A stretch of DNA of 39,648 nucleotides from Planctomycetaceae bacterium (GCA_021372555.1 JAJFUI010000021.1:1-39648); one strand, 5' to 3'. Counted from the stretch's first letter, positions 7,890-17,174 are shown. The notes: generated by a model from the letters alone, not told the origin. Translations and numbers: made by a program.

Positions 7890-9206
7890 ATGAAACTTCC
7901 ACCTGAGGGCGCTCGCTGGTTGGTTTCGCTGCGGTGGCTGGCGTGTGCGGCGGTGCTAGCCGTCACGTGGCTCACGTCCACGGGGCTGGGCATTGTGGCC
8001 AACCCGTGGCCGATGTACCTGATCACGTCGGCAATGGTCGGCTACAATCTGCTTTTCTATCTGTGGCAACGCCGGACGTGGGCGGGCGAGGGGAACGTTG
8101 AGCGGAACATCTTCTGGCAGATCCTGCTCGATCTGATTTCGCTGACGCTGTTGCTCTACTATTCCGATCTGCCGCGAAATCCGTTCCTGTTCTATTTTGT
8201 CTTCCACATGATTATCGCGGGGATGTATCTGCGCGGTCGAACGCCGTATTTCTTCGCGGGTCTGTCGACCGCGATGGTTGGCGTCGCGATGTTGCTGCTG
8301 TACCTGGGATGGATTCCTTCGCATCCGTTGCGATTTCCGTCGGACATGGCGCCAAGGGCACTGCCGGACCGGCTAGAGTTGCTCGGAGTCTTCGTTGCGT
8401 TCTCTAGCGCTTTGTGGATGGCGACGTATTTCACGACGTCGATCCGTCGCTACGTCGATCGCGCCCATGCCTCGCTGCGGCAGAAAGAGAAGATGCTGGG
8501 GATCGGGCAGTTGGTGGCGGGGATCGCGCATCAAATTGCCAACCCATTGGACGGCGTGCAGAATTGCCTGCGACGGATCGGCGAGCAGGTTCGGGACGAT
8601 CGCCACCTGACTGAATACGTGCAACTGATGGGCGAGGCGCTGGACCGGATCGAGCGGACCGCGACACGGGTACAAGCCTTTGCGAGGCCAGGCGGGATCA
8701 CGCTGCAGAGCACGGACGTCAATCAAGCGGTAGAGGCAACGCTCGAAGTGCTAGGCGCCAGCCACGGCCCGAACATCCGCATCGAAAAGGAGCTGGGGGC
8801 TGTGGCCCCGGTGCAGGGCGACTCGTACACGCTGCAGGAAGTGTTGTTCAACCTCTGCACCAACGCGTTGAACGCGATGCCCCGGGGCGGCACGCTGACG
8901 CTGCGGACCTATGCGCTGGGGAGCAAGGACGAGGACCAACTCTTCTCCGTGGCGATCGATGTAAGCGACACGGGCGTAGGCATTCCACGAGTGAACCTGG
9001 AGCGAATTTTTGAGCCGTTCTTTACGACTCGCGCCGACAGCGGCGGCACGGGGCTGGGGCTCGGGCTGTGCCGGATGCTGATTTCCGAGATGGGCGGCCG
9101 GATCGAGGTCCGCAGTGCCTTGGGGCAAGGAACAACGTTCACCGTGGTGCTGAACAGGGCCGATGCCAGGAGAGGCGCCGCTGGGAATGCGGGATCGCGG
9201 TTGTAG
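7890..9206 (+). CDS. Membrane sensor histidine kinase
   Basis: Start taken at the ATG at 7890 (MKLPPEGARW), directly before the first membrane segment; the frame is open a little further upstream. The 438-residue protein has about six hydrophobic segments between residues 12 and 183 with no large external loop. A HisKA dimerisation helix follows with the box GIAHQIANPLDG (phosphoacceptor His214). The ATPase domain has N box NLCTNALNAMPRGG, G1 box DTGVGIP, F box IFEPFFTTR and G2 box GGTGLGLGL. It should autophosphorylate in response to a membrane or intramembrane signal. The residue after the His is Gln where most relatives have Glu or Asp. No response regulator is adjacent, so it is an orphan kinase here. 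Confidence 0.88.
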   Translation: MKLPPEGARWLVSLRWLACAAVLAVTWLTSTGLGIVANPWPMYLITSAMVGYNLLFYLWQRRTWAGEGNVERNIFWQILLDLISLTLLLYYSDLPRNPFLFYFVFHMIIAGMYLRGRTPYFFAGLSTAMVGVAMLLLYLGWIPSHPLRFPSDMAPRALPDRLELLGVFVAFSSALWMATYFTTSIRRYVDRAHASLRQKEKMLGIGQLVAGIAHQIANPLDGVQNCLRRIGEQVRDDRHLTEYVQLMGEALDRIERTATRVQAFARPGGITLQSTDVNQAVEATLEVLGASHGPNIRIEKELGAVAPVQGDSYTLQEVLFNLCTNALNAMPRGGTLTLRTYALGSKDEDQLFSVAIDVSDTGVGIPRVNLERIFEPFFTTRADSGGTGLGLGLCRMLISEMGGRIEVRSALGQGTTFTVVLNRADARRGAAGNAGSRL

Positions 9207-9256
9207 GACCGAACTCGTTGGAAGTCCGTCCCGGGGCGGGCGATGCGACGCGGCGA

Positions 9257-10072
9257 CTATTTCGCGCGGCGGGAGGAACGACGGCGGTTGATGCCGTGGT
9301 CGGGATCGGCGTTGTAGTCGATCAGTTCGAGGGTGCTGCGGCGAACGACGCGACCGTGGGAGTTCACTTCTTTGCAGTTGTGGCTAACGACGCCGCCTGG
9401 CACTTCGGGAAGCATCACGGCCAGGGTTGTCACGGTTCCTTTGCCGTTTTTGTGCACGGTGCGGACGTAACTGCCATTGCGGGTTTCGCCACGCACGCGG
9501 ACGGGCATGTCGAGGGCGACGACCTCGACGCCGATCTCGGCGACCACGCTCTTGCCGTCGGAAGCGGTGGTGACGGAATCGCGTTTCAGGACATACGGAG
9601 GCACTTCGTCCGAGCAGTAGAGACGCGTGACGGTTTTCTCGTGCGCGTCGTCGCTTTCGAGTCGGTAGACCTTGCAGGGAATCTTGCGGTCTTCGACGAC
9701 GAGTTGTCCGTCGGTCGGTTCGCTGATCTGAACATTGGACGAGGCCAACTCGCCGTGAAAGCCCTGCTTGATGACTTGGCGCTCGGCCTGGAAACGTTTC
9801 CCGGCAACTTCGACGCAAGCTTGAACAGCGAGCGTTACCCCGTCGCCATCGATATCCAGGAGCGTGGTTCGGGTGTCGGTCGTGCTGGTACTGACGACCT
9901 GCCCGCCGTCGCCGAGCGTCTCGGTAATCACCCGGACGACCTTCCAGGAGCCGGAATCGAACCTACCCCAGGCGTGAAGCCTAGGCGAGATGGCGGATTC
10001 GCCGGCCTCTCCTAGCAGAGGAGAAGCCAGGAATGCGGCCAGTGCCAGAACGCTGGGCAGGAGTCGTCGCAT
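9257..10072 (-). CDS. Secreted protein of unknown function
   Basis: The ATG at 10072 gives a 271-residue product opening with a clear signal peptide (MRRLLPSVLALAAFLASPLLG); the open frame further upstream encodes nothing that fits. The mature part is beta-rich, with repeated strand-like segments such as SWKVVRVITETLGDGG, TRTTLLDIDGDGVTL and GTVTTLAVMLPEVPGG, and a very basic last few residues (NRRRSSRRAK). No catalytic motif or known domain was recognised. It lies 112 bases downstream of the metallopeptidase gene on the same strand, so the two may be co-transcribed, and it is convergent with the histidine kinase. Confidence 0.65.
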   Translation of the reverse strand: MRRLLPSVLALAAFLASPLLGEAGESAISPRLHAWGRFDSGSWKVVRVITETLGDGGQVVSTSTTDTRTTLLDIDGDGVTLAVQACVEVAGKRFQAERQVIKQGFHGELASSNVQISEPTDGQLVVEDRKIPCKVYRLESDDAHEKTVTRLYCSDEVPPYVLKRDSVTTASDGKSVVAEIGVEVVALDMPVRVRGETRNGSYVRTVHKNGKGTVTTLAVMLPEVPGGVVSHNCKEVNSHGRVVRRSTLELIDYNADPDHGINRRRSSRRAK

Positions 10073-10184
10073 AGTGCAATCATAGCCGCTGCGGAATAGC
10101 TTGGAAACCGAGAAAAGGGGCAATTCCACCGCCCAGAGGGTGTGGAGCATCCCCGTCGATACGCGGCTAACCGTCAAACCCAGC

Positions 10185-12299
10185 CTATTTGCCCATGATC
10201 GTCAGCGCTCGCTCGGTGGCTCGAAGAAGGGCCTCGGGGCCGACGGGAGCGCCGGTGGCGTTGATCATCCACTGATCGGGACCGACGTTGCCGAACTTGG
10301 CCATCCGCTCGAACTCATCGCCGAAGTGGCCGTTCTTCTTCATCTGCTCCTCGATCTGGAAGCCGATCATGTGGCCAACCGGGTAATCGGGCAGATAGAG
10401 CGTCTCGCAGATCAGATGCGAGTAGACGGCCAGCAGCGTGACGTCGCGGCGATGGAAAACCGGGGCGTAGTAGCGGTTCCAGACTTGGCGGGCGGCATCG
10501 AGCGTCGCTTCTTTCAGCTCGGCCGGAGTGGCGTTCGGGTGGTCGTACATCCAGTGCCAAACGGCCATGTCGACCAGCGCGACGCCGGAGATTTCGGCCG
10601 TGGCCCAGAAGTCGTTGAGCGTTGTCCGGGCCCCCGCTTGCGCGTCACTGGCCGCAAGGCCGAGCATCTCGAAATCGTGGCCCTGAACGACCATCGCAAA
10701 GCCTTCGGTGAAGGCGGTGTTTGGAATGCCGGCCAGCAGAGTGTCGTCGACCTCGTTGGCCGAGAACGTCTGTTCGACGTTGTGCCCCATCTCGTGAAGG
10801 GCGACGTTGAAACTCTTGAAATCCATGCCTGCCGGCTCGATGTGCGTCCGCAGCCGCGCCTTTTGGCCGCGCATCTCGCCGCGAACCGCGTGGCCGGCGC
10901 CGCGAGCCGATTCGACCTCGATCATCTGGCCCAGATAGGCGGCGCGGTCGGGCCGGAAACCCAGCTTCACGAGAATGTTCGGAATATCGTCGCGATAGGA
11001 GGCCGCCGTCGGATATCGTTTGCGAACGGTCGCGTCGAGCTGGGCTTCGCTGCCCGCAGGACGCGGACGGAAACCGTCATACCAGATGTCGAACGGTTCG
11101 AGCGGGCGGCCCAGCCGCTGTTCGATCAGGCGTCCGACCGCCGCGAACTGCGGCGAGGCCAGCACCTGCTCAAGCATCCCTTTCACCCGGGCCTCGCTCA
11201 TCTGGCGATCCTCCTCGAAGCGCCGAGCGATGAGGGTCGGAGCTGTTGGCGAATACGGATCGACCCGTTTGCACGCTCGGAATACGGACAGCAACATGGC
11301 GTAGCGAGTGTCCGGCTCGCGTGCGTTGGTGACCTTCAGTCCGCTGGGCGCGGGAGTACCAAAATCGTCGACCGTCGAAGGCTTTACTTCGTTGCTGATC
11401 GGATCCCAGTCGACCTGCGGGTTATTGATCGCGGCCTGCGGGATCGATTGGTCCACGATTCGTTCGAGCACCCGCTCGATCATTTTTTGCTTCGCAAGTC
11501 CGTCGGGGCCGGCGGCGTATTGGGCCTTGATTTCGTCGCGGAGGTTCCAGTGGGCGACCAGCCGGAGCTTTGGCGGGAAGGGCCGCTGGCCCGCGCTGTC
11601 GAGCAGATGGTGCATGCAGATGCGATACTGGCTGATGTAGATTTCCGCGGCGGTTTGGCTTTGCCCCATGCCCTGAATGATGTCGGCGGGGATCCGCTTG
11701 CCGAAATGCTCAGCCAAGCGTGCTTCGGCCCACTGGCGTCGCGACCACTTGTCGCCCTCGACCATCCGCTCCTGGAGCGTGGTCAGCGGGAAATTGAGCA
11801 GAACGACGAAGGCCAGCTTGTTCGCGAAGCAGTCGTCGGTCAGGTGGGCGCTGGCGTCGTAAGCAGCCGCCATCTCGTCCATCGGCAGCATCGGGCCAAG
11901 CTCCAAGTCGCCTTGGCGCCGCAGTTCATAGCGGATGTCTGCAAAATGGCCGCCGAGCTTTTCGAGCAGGCGGCGGAATCGAGTGAAGACCGCATCGAGC
12001 GTGGCCTGGTCGCCGGCGAAATTGGCGCGGACAAAGGCCTCGAACGTTGCGGCATCGCCATCTTCAGCTTTCCAAAACTGGCCGAGCTGCCGCAGCCCGC
12101 GCTGCAGCCGGGCGCGTGCCGGATCGCCGTATTTGGCCGTGAGCTCTTTTTCAAGCGTCGCGGCGGAGTCATGGAACCAGGCCGGCGGTGCGGTTTCCGC
12201 AGCCGCGGCTGACGACGGTGGGATGGCCATTGCGGCTAAGGTGGATAGCATAAGGATTGAGCCAAGCAAAATGCGTGATGTCATCATTGAACTGTTCAT
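10185..12299 (-). CDS. Secreted zinc metallopeptidase, M3-like (HEMGH)
   Basis: The ATG at 12299 (MNSSMMTSRIL) gives a 704-residue protein with an N-terminal signal peptide (hydrophobic LLGSILMLSTLAAMA, Ala-rich cleavage region); the longer upstream frame lacks one. The zinc site is HEMGHNVEQ at residues 502-506 followed 26 residues later by Glu532 in AFTEGFAM, the HExxH plus distant Glu layout of the thimet-oligopeptidase (M3) and carboxypeptidase M32/ACE-like families. Most of the protein is helical, as in those families. It probably cleaves oligopeptides outside the cytoplasm. M3 proteins are usually cytosolic, so export is unusual. The exact family is uncertain because the flanking M3 signatures are weak. 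Confidence 0.75.
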   Translation of the reverse strand: MNSSMMTSRILLGSILMLSTLAAMAIPPSSAAAAETAPPAWFHDSAATLEKELTAKYGDPARARLQRGLRQLGQFWKAEDGDAATFEAFVRANFAGDQATLDAVFTRFRRLLEKLGGHFADIRYELRRQGDLELGPMLPMDEMAAAYDASAHLTDDCFANKLAFVVLLNFPLTTLQERMVEGDKWSRRQWAEARLAEHFGKRIPADIIQGMGQSQTAAEIYISQYRICMHHLLDSAGQRPFPPKLRLVAHWNLRDEIKAQYAAGPDGLAKQKMIERVLERIVDQSIPQAAINNPQVDWDPISNEVKPSTVDDFGTPAPSGLKVTNAREPDTRYAMLLSVFRACKRVDPYSPTAPTLIARRFEEDRQMSEARVKGMLEQVLASPQFAAVGRLIEQRLGRPLEPFDIWYDGFRPRPAGSEAQLDATVRKRYPTAASYRDDIPNILVKLGFRPDRAAYLGQMIEVESARGAGHAVRGEMRGQKARLRTHIEPAGMDFKSFNVALHEMGHNVEQTFSANEVDDTLLAGIPNTAFTEGFAMVVQGHDFEMLGLAASDAQAGARTTLNDFWATAEISGVALVDMAVWHWMYDHPNATPAELKEATLDAARQVWNRYYAPVFHRRDVTLLAVYSHLICETLYLPDYPVGHMIGFQIEEQMKKNGHFGDEFERMAKFGNVGPDQWMINATGAPVGPEALLRATERALTIMGK

Positions 12300-12439
12300 G
12301 GGCAAGCAAAGAATCCGCTTCTCGGAGACGCGATGCGATGCATCGAATAGCATAGCCATACTACCGCACGCTGACGACGGCGGCTAGGCCGCCTGCGCGC
12401 GGCGGCTCGGCGTGAAACGCTTCGCCGGGAGGTTTATGG

Positions 12440-12521
12440 TGCAGGCGTCCCGCCTGCAAGTGCAGCCGAAACGGCCACACCGCAAGGCGGAGCGACAGCA
12501 ACTGGGCAGGGAGACGCCCAG
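12440..12521. other. Two intergenic hairpins between convergent-facing gene ends
   Basis: TGCAGGCG at 12440-12447 pairs with CGCCTGCA at 12451-12458 (8-bp stem, 3-base loop). CTGGGC at 12502-12507 pairs with GCCCAG at 12516-12521. They lie downstream of the Tyr/Pro-rich gene stop and upstream of the metallopeptidase start, in a gap without a gene. They could stop transcription from the Tyr/Pro-rich gene, but no U-tract is present. Confidence 0.35.
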
Positions 12522-12550
12522 CCGTCGCTAGACGATTTGGCCGAAGCGGA

Positions 12551-13090
12551 CTAGCGAGTTGGATTGGTATTGGCCGGCGCCGTCGACGGCTGGGGTATAG
12601 ACGGGTAGGCGGCAGCAGGCGGCGGCGTTGTGCCCGTGGGGGTCGTCGCGGCAGGGACCGGTGCGGCTTGCGGCGGCGCAGCTTGCGGTGGTGCGTAGGT
12701 TGGCTGGGCCGGCTGCGATGCCGGATAGCTCGCGGCAGGCGGCTGATTGGCTACCGGCGGTTGCGGATACGTTCGCACCGGCTGCTGATAAGTCGCCTGG
12801 GGTTGCGGTGTCGCCGGCGGTTGATACGTCGCCGGAGGCGGCGCGTATACCGGAGCAGGATACGCGTAGGCGGGCGGTGGGTAATAATAGGCCGGCGGGG
12901 CGTAGTAATACGGATAACCGTAGTATGGGTACGGATAGGCGTAGTACGGATACGGGCGGTAGCACGGGTAGGGCGCTGGGATGCCGATCCCGATGCCGAT
13001 TCGTAGCCCGCCGTTTGCCTGCGCGATCGGCGATGGCAGGGCCCAAAGAGCCAGGAGTGCAGCAATGCAGAGCAGCCGTTTCGCAGTCAT
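12551..13090 (-). CDS. Secreted Tyr/Pro/Ala-rich low-complexity protein
   Basis: The ATG at 13090 follows GGAG by eight bases and gives a signal peptide (MTAKRLLCIAALLALWALPSP). The 179-residue product is then entirely low complexity: a short Gly/Ile stretch, a block of PYPYY/YGYPYYY repeats (about residues 38-75), and a Pro/Ala/Gln-rich tail with APPQAAP and YQPPATPQPQ repeats. Such proteins are common in planctomycetes and are usually thought to be surface or cell-wall-associated. Function unknown. The skewed composition explains the long overlapping antisense frames here, which I do not consider genes. Confidence 0.7.
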   Translation of the reverse strand: MTAKRLLCIAALLALWALPSPIAQANGGLRIGIGIGIPAPYPCYRPYPYYAYPYPYYGYPYYYAPPAYYYPPPAYAYPAPVYAPPPATYQPPATPQPQATYQQPVRTYPQPPVANQPPAASYPASQPAQPTYAPPQAAPPQAAPVPAATTPTGTTPPPAAAYPSIPQPSTAPANTNPTR

Positions 13091-13372
13091 CGCACGGTCT
13101 CCGATCATCCAGTCATGACACGCCGATGCGTCTCGTCGCAAGAAACGCTTGAAGAGACGGATTTTACCATCGTCATGGAATCGACCAATGGCAGTTTCCC
13201 CTTGAATCATTGTCGGCCGCCGCCATGCTAGCACGTCGAATGGGCATCGCTTGCCCCCTGGTGTAGGATTCCATCGCGGGGCAATCGAGGGCCACTATTA
13301 AGTCCTGTATTGCCAAGGGGCCGTATCGCGGCCGGTCGACCAGCAAACTCGGCTCGAACAGCCGTCGTTGCG

Positions 13373-13389
13373 GTTGAACACGGTTCAAC
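13373..13389. promoter_or_regulatory. Possible operator upstream of wrbA
   Basis: GTTGAAC-ACG-GTTCAAC is a perfect 7-bp inverted repeat with a 3-base centre, 35 bases before the wrbA start. Its size fits a dimeric repressor or activator site. No clear -35/-10 pair was found around it. Confidence 0.35.
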
Positions 13390-13423
13390 GGCAATATCGG
13401 CATCAGTAAAGAGGGAGTCGGTG

Positions 13424-14035
13424 ATGAGACTATTGATCGTGTATTACAGCACGTACGGCAACGTCTACCGGATGGCTCAACTTGTCGCCGAGGGGGCCGG
13501 GGAAGTGGAAGGAGTCGAGCCGGTGATCCGCACGGTGCCGGAGCTGATTCCGGCATCGGTTGTCGAGTCCCGGGCGGATATGAAGGCCGGCCGCGAGACG
13601 CAGAAAAGCGTGCCGCTGGTCACGAAGGACGACTTCCGCGAGGCTGGGGCAATCGCCTTCGGCACTCCGACACGGTTCGGCAACGTGTCGGCCCAGCTCA
13701 AGAACGAGATCGACCAGCTTACCGCGCTTTGGCTCAAAGGTGAGTTGGAGGGAAAGCCGGCGGGCGTATTCACCTCAACCGGCAGTTTGCACGGCGGTCA
13801 GGAGACGACGATTCTGACGCTGATGGCTCCGCTTCTTCATCTCGGCTTCATTCTGCTTGGCGTTCCGTACTCCACCCAGGAACTGTTCACCACGCAGGGC
13901 GGCGGTTCGCCTTACGGTCCCGGCCACGTCGCGGGGACGGACAACCAACGCGCGATCGATCCGCAAGAGGCCGCGATCTGTCGCGCGCTGGGGCGGCGGC
14001 TCGCCCAGGTGGGACTGAAGCTGCGGAACGAGTAG
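13424..14035 (+). CDS. wrbA: NAD(P)H:quinone oxidoreductase, WrbA family
   Basis: The 203-residue flavodoxin-like protein matches WrbA in length and motifs: the FMN phosphate loop YYSTYGNVYRMA (residues 7-18), GTPTRFGNVSAQLKN (about 80-95) and STGSLHGGQETT with LLHLGFILLGVPY (about 112-145). WrbA proteins are tetrameric FMN enzymes that reduce quinones by two electrons, limiting semiquinone and oxidative stress in the cytoplasm. The ATG at 13424 is preceded by GGAG at a normal distance; the open frame upstream is not WrbA-like. A perfect inverted repeat lies shortly upstream. It is convergent with the PIN-TRAM gene. Confidence 0.93.
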   Translation: MRLLIVYYSTYGNVYRMAQLVAEGAGEVEGVEPVIRTVPELIPASVVESRADMKAGRETQKSVPLVTKDDFREAGAIAFGTPTRFGNVSAQLKNEIDQLTALWLKGELEGKPAGVFTSTGSLHGGQETTILTLMAPLLHLGFILLGVPYSTQELFTTQGGGSPYGPGHVAGTDNQRAIDPQEAAICRALGRRLAQVGLKLRNE

Positions 14036-14049
14036 CGGAGAACCGGACG

Positions 14050-15087
14050 CTACGCCTTGCCGTTCTCGAGCTTTCCGAACACCATGCGGCCGGCGCTGGT
14101 TTGGAGGACGCTGGTGACGGCCACCGAGATCGTTTGGTTGACGCGATCGCGGCCGCCCTCGATGACGACCATCGTGCCGTCTTCAAGATAGCCGACGCCT
14201 TGGCCGGGTTCCTCGCCGGTCTTGACGACGCGAACGTCGATCCGCTCACCGGGCAGAAACACCGGCTTGAGCGCGTTGGCCACGTCGTTGAGGTTGACGA
14301 CCGAGACGCCTTGCAGCCGGGCGACCTTGTTCAGGTTGTAATCGTTGGTGACCAACTTTCCTTGCAGGTGCTTGGTGAGCGCGACCAGCTTCTGATCGAC
14401 GGCCAGCCCGGCCATCTCGGGCAGGTCGCGATCGTAGATGACCATCTCGATGTCCGGGTTGTTGCGAAGTCGGTTCAGGATGTCCAGGCCGCGACGGCCG
14501 CGACCACGGCGAAGTCGGTCGGCACTGTCGGCTATCGCCTGAAGCTCGCCGATAACGAACTTCGGCATGATGAGCTGGCCGTCGAACAGGTGCGTCTCGA
14601 CGACGTCGGCAATGCGGCCGTCGATGACGACGCTAGTGTCCAGGACACAAGGCTTCAGGCCCTTGACTTCCTTCGCGAATTCAACGTACGGGATGATAAA
14701 ACGAAAGTCGTTCCGGGTCTGCATTAGCAAACTGATGCAGATGTAGCAGACCACCGTGCCAAGGACGAGTTGCAGGGTGTTGAGCAGTTGCAGTTGGTCG
14801 CCGACGAGCGGGGTGAGGGCCAGACGTAAGACGTAGGCGAGAAAGAGGCCGACCAGCAGGCCAAAGTAGACGGCCGTGATGGCATCAAGCCGTTTGCGAC
14901 GCATGCTCATGTCGCCGACGATGACGCCGACGGCCAAGAGCATGAGGCCAATGAAGATGCCCCAGGCGAGCCAGGGCGAATAGTAGGGCGAGGTCTGCGG
15001 GACCAGCGCGTTGGGGTCCCTGATGACCCAGACGCCGACGCCAGCCGCCACCAACAGAAAAATGCAGCGTAGAATGATTAGGCCCAT
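14050..15087 (-). CDS. PIN-TRAM domain membrane protein (YacL-like)
   Basis: The ATG at 15087 follows a strong GGAGG by five bases. The 345-residue product has four hydrophobic segments (about 3-20, 38-58, 70-90, 100-122), then a PIN nuclease domain with acidic residues in place: CVLDTSVVIDGR (Asp150), IGELQAIAD (Glu181) and VTNDYNLNKVA (Asp249). A TRAM domain follows (about 282-340: ERIDVRVVKTGEEPGQGVGY). This is the layout of Bacillus YacL and Thermus homologues. PIN domains cut RNA and TRAM binds RNA, so a membrane-tethered ribonuclease is likely, though its targets are not established. It faces the phosphohexomutase gene divergently. Confidence 0.9.
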   Translation of the reverse strand: MGLIILRCIFLLVAAGVGVWVIRDPNALVPQTSPYYSPWLAWGIFIGLMLLAVGVIVGDMSMRRKRLDAITAVYFGLLVGLFLAYVLRLALTPLVGDQLQLLNTLQLVLGTVVCYICISLLMQTRNDFRFIIPYVEFAKEVKGLKPCVLDTSVVIDGRIADVVETHLFDGQLIMPKFVIGELQAIADSADRLRRGRGRRGLDILNRLRNNPDIEMVIYDRDLPEMAGLAVDQKLVALTKHLQGKLVTNDYNLNKVARLQGVSVVNLNDVANALKPVFLPGERIDVRVVKTGEEPGQGVGYLEDGTMVVIEGGRDRVNQTISVAVTSVLQTSAGRMVFGKLENGKA

Positions 15088-15206
15088 GATAACCTCCGAA
15101 ATAATGTGATGAATATCGTGATGAGGCCCCAATTGTAGGCTCTTCGGCGGGAAGTAGGAAGCACCCCCCTTTCTCAATTACACAAGCGCAGCAACAATAA
15201 AGCGAC

Positions 15207-17117
15207 ATGACCAACAACGCATCTGCTCTGGAAATGTTGGAGGCCGCCGCGAAGACGGGCAAGCTGTCGGCGGCAGCCGCGGCGAATATCCGCACCTGGC
15301 TCACGCAGCCGTATCTTCGCGAGTACGCCGGAGAAGTGGCCGCGCACTTGGCGGGCGAAAAGTGGGCGGAACTCGAGGAGGCGTTCTGGACGACCGTGCC
15401 GTTCGGCACCGGCGGACGCCGCGGGCGGATGTATCCGATCGGTTGTAACGCCATTAACGATCGTACCATTGGGGAAACGGCGCAGGGCTTAGCCGACTAC
15501 GTCAAGGAGCAAGCGGCGGCCGACTCGAAGCGCAAGGCGAGCGAGCCGCTGCGATGCGCGGTTGCCTATGATACGCGGCACCGGTCGCGGGAGTTCGCCG
15601 AGTTGTGCAGCGAGATCATGGCGGCGGCCGGCTTTACGGTCTATTTCCTCAACGGCTACCGGAGCACGCCGGAGCTTTCGTTCGCGGTTCGCCATAACCA
15701 ATGCGACTGCGGCATTATGATTACGGCGAGCCACAACCCGCCCCGCGACAACGCGGCCAAGGTGTACGGCCCGAGCGGTGGGCAATTCATTCCGCCGCAC
15801 GATTCGGCCTCGATCCGGCGGATGGAGCAGGTGACCTTCATACGCCGGGCGCCGTTCGCCGGGTGCCTGGCCGACGGGCGTGTGCTTTATTGCGAAGAGG
15901 AAGTGGACGCGGCATTTATCAAAGCGGTGCTGGCGCAAAGCCTGCCGGGTCCGCGAGAACTGCGGATTCTCTATTCGCCGCTGCACGGCGTCGGGGCGTC
16001 GGCCGTTTACCCGGTGCTCAACGAGGCCGGCTTCCGCGAGGTCGAAATCTTCGGTCCGCACGCCACGCCGAACGGCGACTTTCCGAACGTTCCGAAGCAT
16101 GTGGCCAACCCCGAAAATCCGGCGGTGTTCGACTCGATAATCGAACGCGCGAAGCAGACCGGCGCGGAGTTGATCCTCGCCACCGACCCCGACAGCGACC
16201 GCCTGGGCTGCGCCCAGCGGCGGACGCTTGATGGTGATGCGGCGTGGCGCACGCTGACCGGCAACCAGCTTGGGGCGCTGCTGACCGACTATCTGCTGGC
16301 CGCGCGGCGAGCGGCGGGAACGCTGACGCCAAAGCACTACGTCGTGAAGACGCTGGTTACGACAGAACTGATTCGTCGGATTGCGGATCGGTACGGCGTT
16401 GAGACGGCGGGCAACTTGCACGTCGGGTTCAAGTGGATCGGGGCGGAGATCGACGCTCGCGGGCCGGAGTGGTTCGTCTTTGGCGCAGAGGAATCGTACG
16501 GGTTCCTGGCTGGCAGCCACGTTCGCGACAAGGATGCGGCGGTCGCCTCGCTGCTGACGGCCGAGCTGGCCGCGCGGTTGAAGTCGGAGGGCAAGACGCT
16601 TTCTCAGCGGCTCGACGAGCTCTTCTTGCAGTATGGATGCTTCACCGAGGGGCAAATCAACATTCAGATGCCGGGCGAAAAGGGGATGGAGGCGATGCGG
16701 GCGCTAATGGACCGCATGCGGAAAGACCCGCCCTCGCAGCTTGGCGGGCTTCGCGTCGTACGGGTGCGCGACTACGCAAGCGGCCGGCAGGAGACGCTCC
16801 CGGCGGCGGCCGGAGGAGTGCCGGCGTCGGCGACGCCCGGCAGCGTGCAAGCACCAACGCCACCCAGCGCCGGGCCTGCGGCCGAATGGCTGAGCGAGCC
16901 GCTGGATGCGCCGAAGGGCGACATGGTGATCTTGGACCTGGAATCACCAGGCAACTACTTGGCGATCCGACCGTCGGGCACCGAACCGAAGGTCAAAATC
17001 TACCTGTTTGCCTATGATCCGCCAGATGCGGCGGTCGATCTTGAGGCCACCAAGGACGCCCAGGCCGAACGACTGCGGGCCATCGGGGATGACATGCGGG
17101 CGTTCTCGGGGGCGTAG
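15207..17117 (+). CDS. Phosphoglucomutase/phosphomannomutase family enzyme
   Basis: The 636-residue alpha-D-phosphohexomutase has all four signature loops: phosphoserine loop ITASHNPP (Ser175), metal loop DPDSDR (Asp327, 329, 331), sugar loop GAEESYGFLAG (about 427-437) and phosphate loop RPSGTEPK (588-595). It interconverts hexose 1- and 6-phosphates (glucose and/or mannose) through a phospho-enzyme, feeding sugar-nucleotide and glycogen pathways in the cytoplasm. Its length and the FGTGGRRGRMYPIG opening match the PGM2-like branch. An Ala/Pro-rich insertion (about 530-560) sits before the last domain and looks like a flexible linker. Substrate preference cannot be read from the sequence. 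Confidence 0.92.
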   Translation: MTNNASALEMLEAAAKTGKLSAAAAANIRTWLTQPYLREYAGEVAAHLAGEKWAELEEAFWTTVPFGTGGRRGRMYPIGCNAINDRTIGETAQGLADYVKEQAAADSKRKASEPLRCAVAYDTRHRSREFAELCSEIMAAAGFTVYFLNGYRSTPELSFAVRHNQCDCGIMITASHNPPRDNAAKVYGPSGGQFIPPHDSASIRRMEQVTFIRRAPFAGCLADGRVLYCEEEVDAAFIKAVLAQSLPGPRELRILYSPLHGVGASAVYPVLNEAGFREVEIFGPHATPNGDFPNVPKHVANPENPAVFDSIIERAKQTGAELILATDPDSDRLGCAQRRTLDGDAAWRTLTGNQLGALLTDYLLAARRAAGTLTPKHYVVKTLVTTELIRRIADRYGVETAGNLHVGFKWIGAEIDARGPEWFVFGAEESYGFLAGSHVRDKDAAVASLLTAELAARLKSEGKTLSQRLDELFLQYGCFTEGQINIQMPGEKGMEAMRALMDRMRKDPPSQLGGLRVVRVRDYASGRQETLPAAAGGVPASATPGSVQAPTPPSAGPAAEWLSEPLDAPKGDMVILDLESPGNYLAIRPSGTEPKVKIYLFAYDPPDAAVDLEATKDAQAERLRAIGDDMRAFSGA

Positions 17118-17174
17118 CGGCCGAGAGTATCGCTATCTTCAAAGAAGAGCTTCGACCGATTGATGTTGCGCCGT

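Noticed and set aside
9940..9985. tRNA-like T-arm GGTTCGATTCCGG on the minus strand
   Set aside because: It encodes GRFDSGSW inside a secreted-protein gene, and no acceptor stem, D-arm or anticodon arm can be built around it.
10101..12212. 703-codon plus-strand open frame
   Set aside because: It lies antisense to the metallopeptidase gene, which has a signal peptide and zinc motif. The frame has odd composition and no start signal; it is a GC-rich shadow.
15489..16655. 388-codon minus-strand open frame
   Set aside because: Antisense to the phosphohexomutase with all its motifs; shadow frame.
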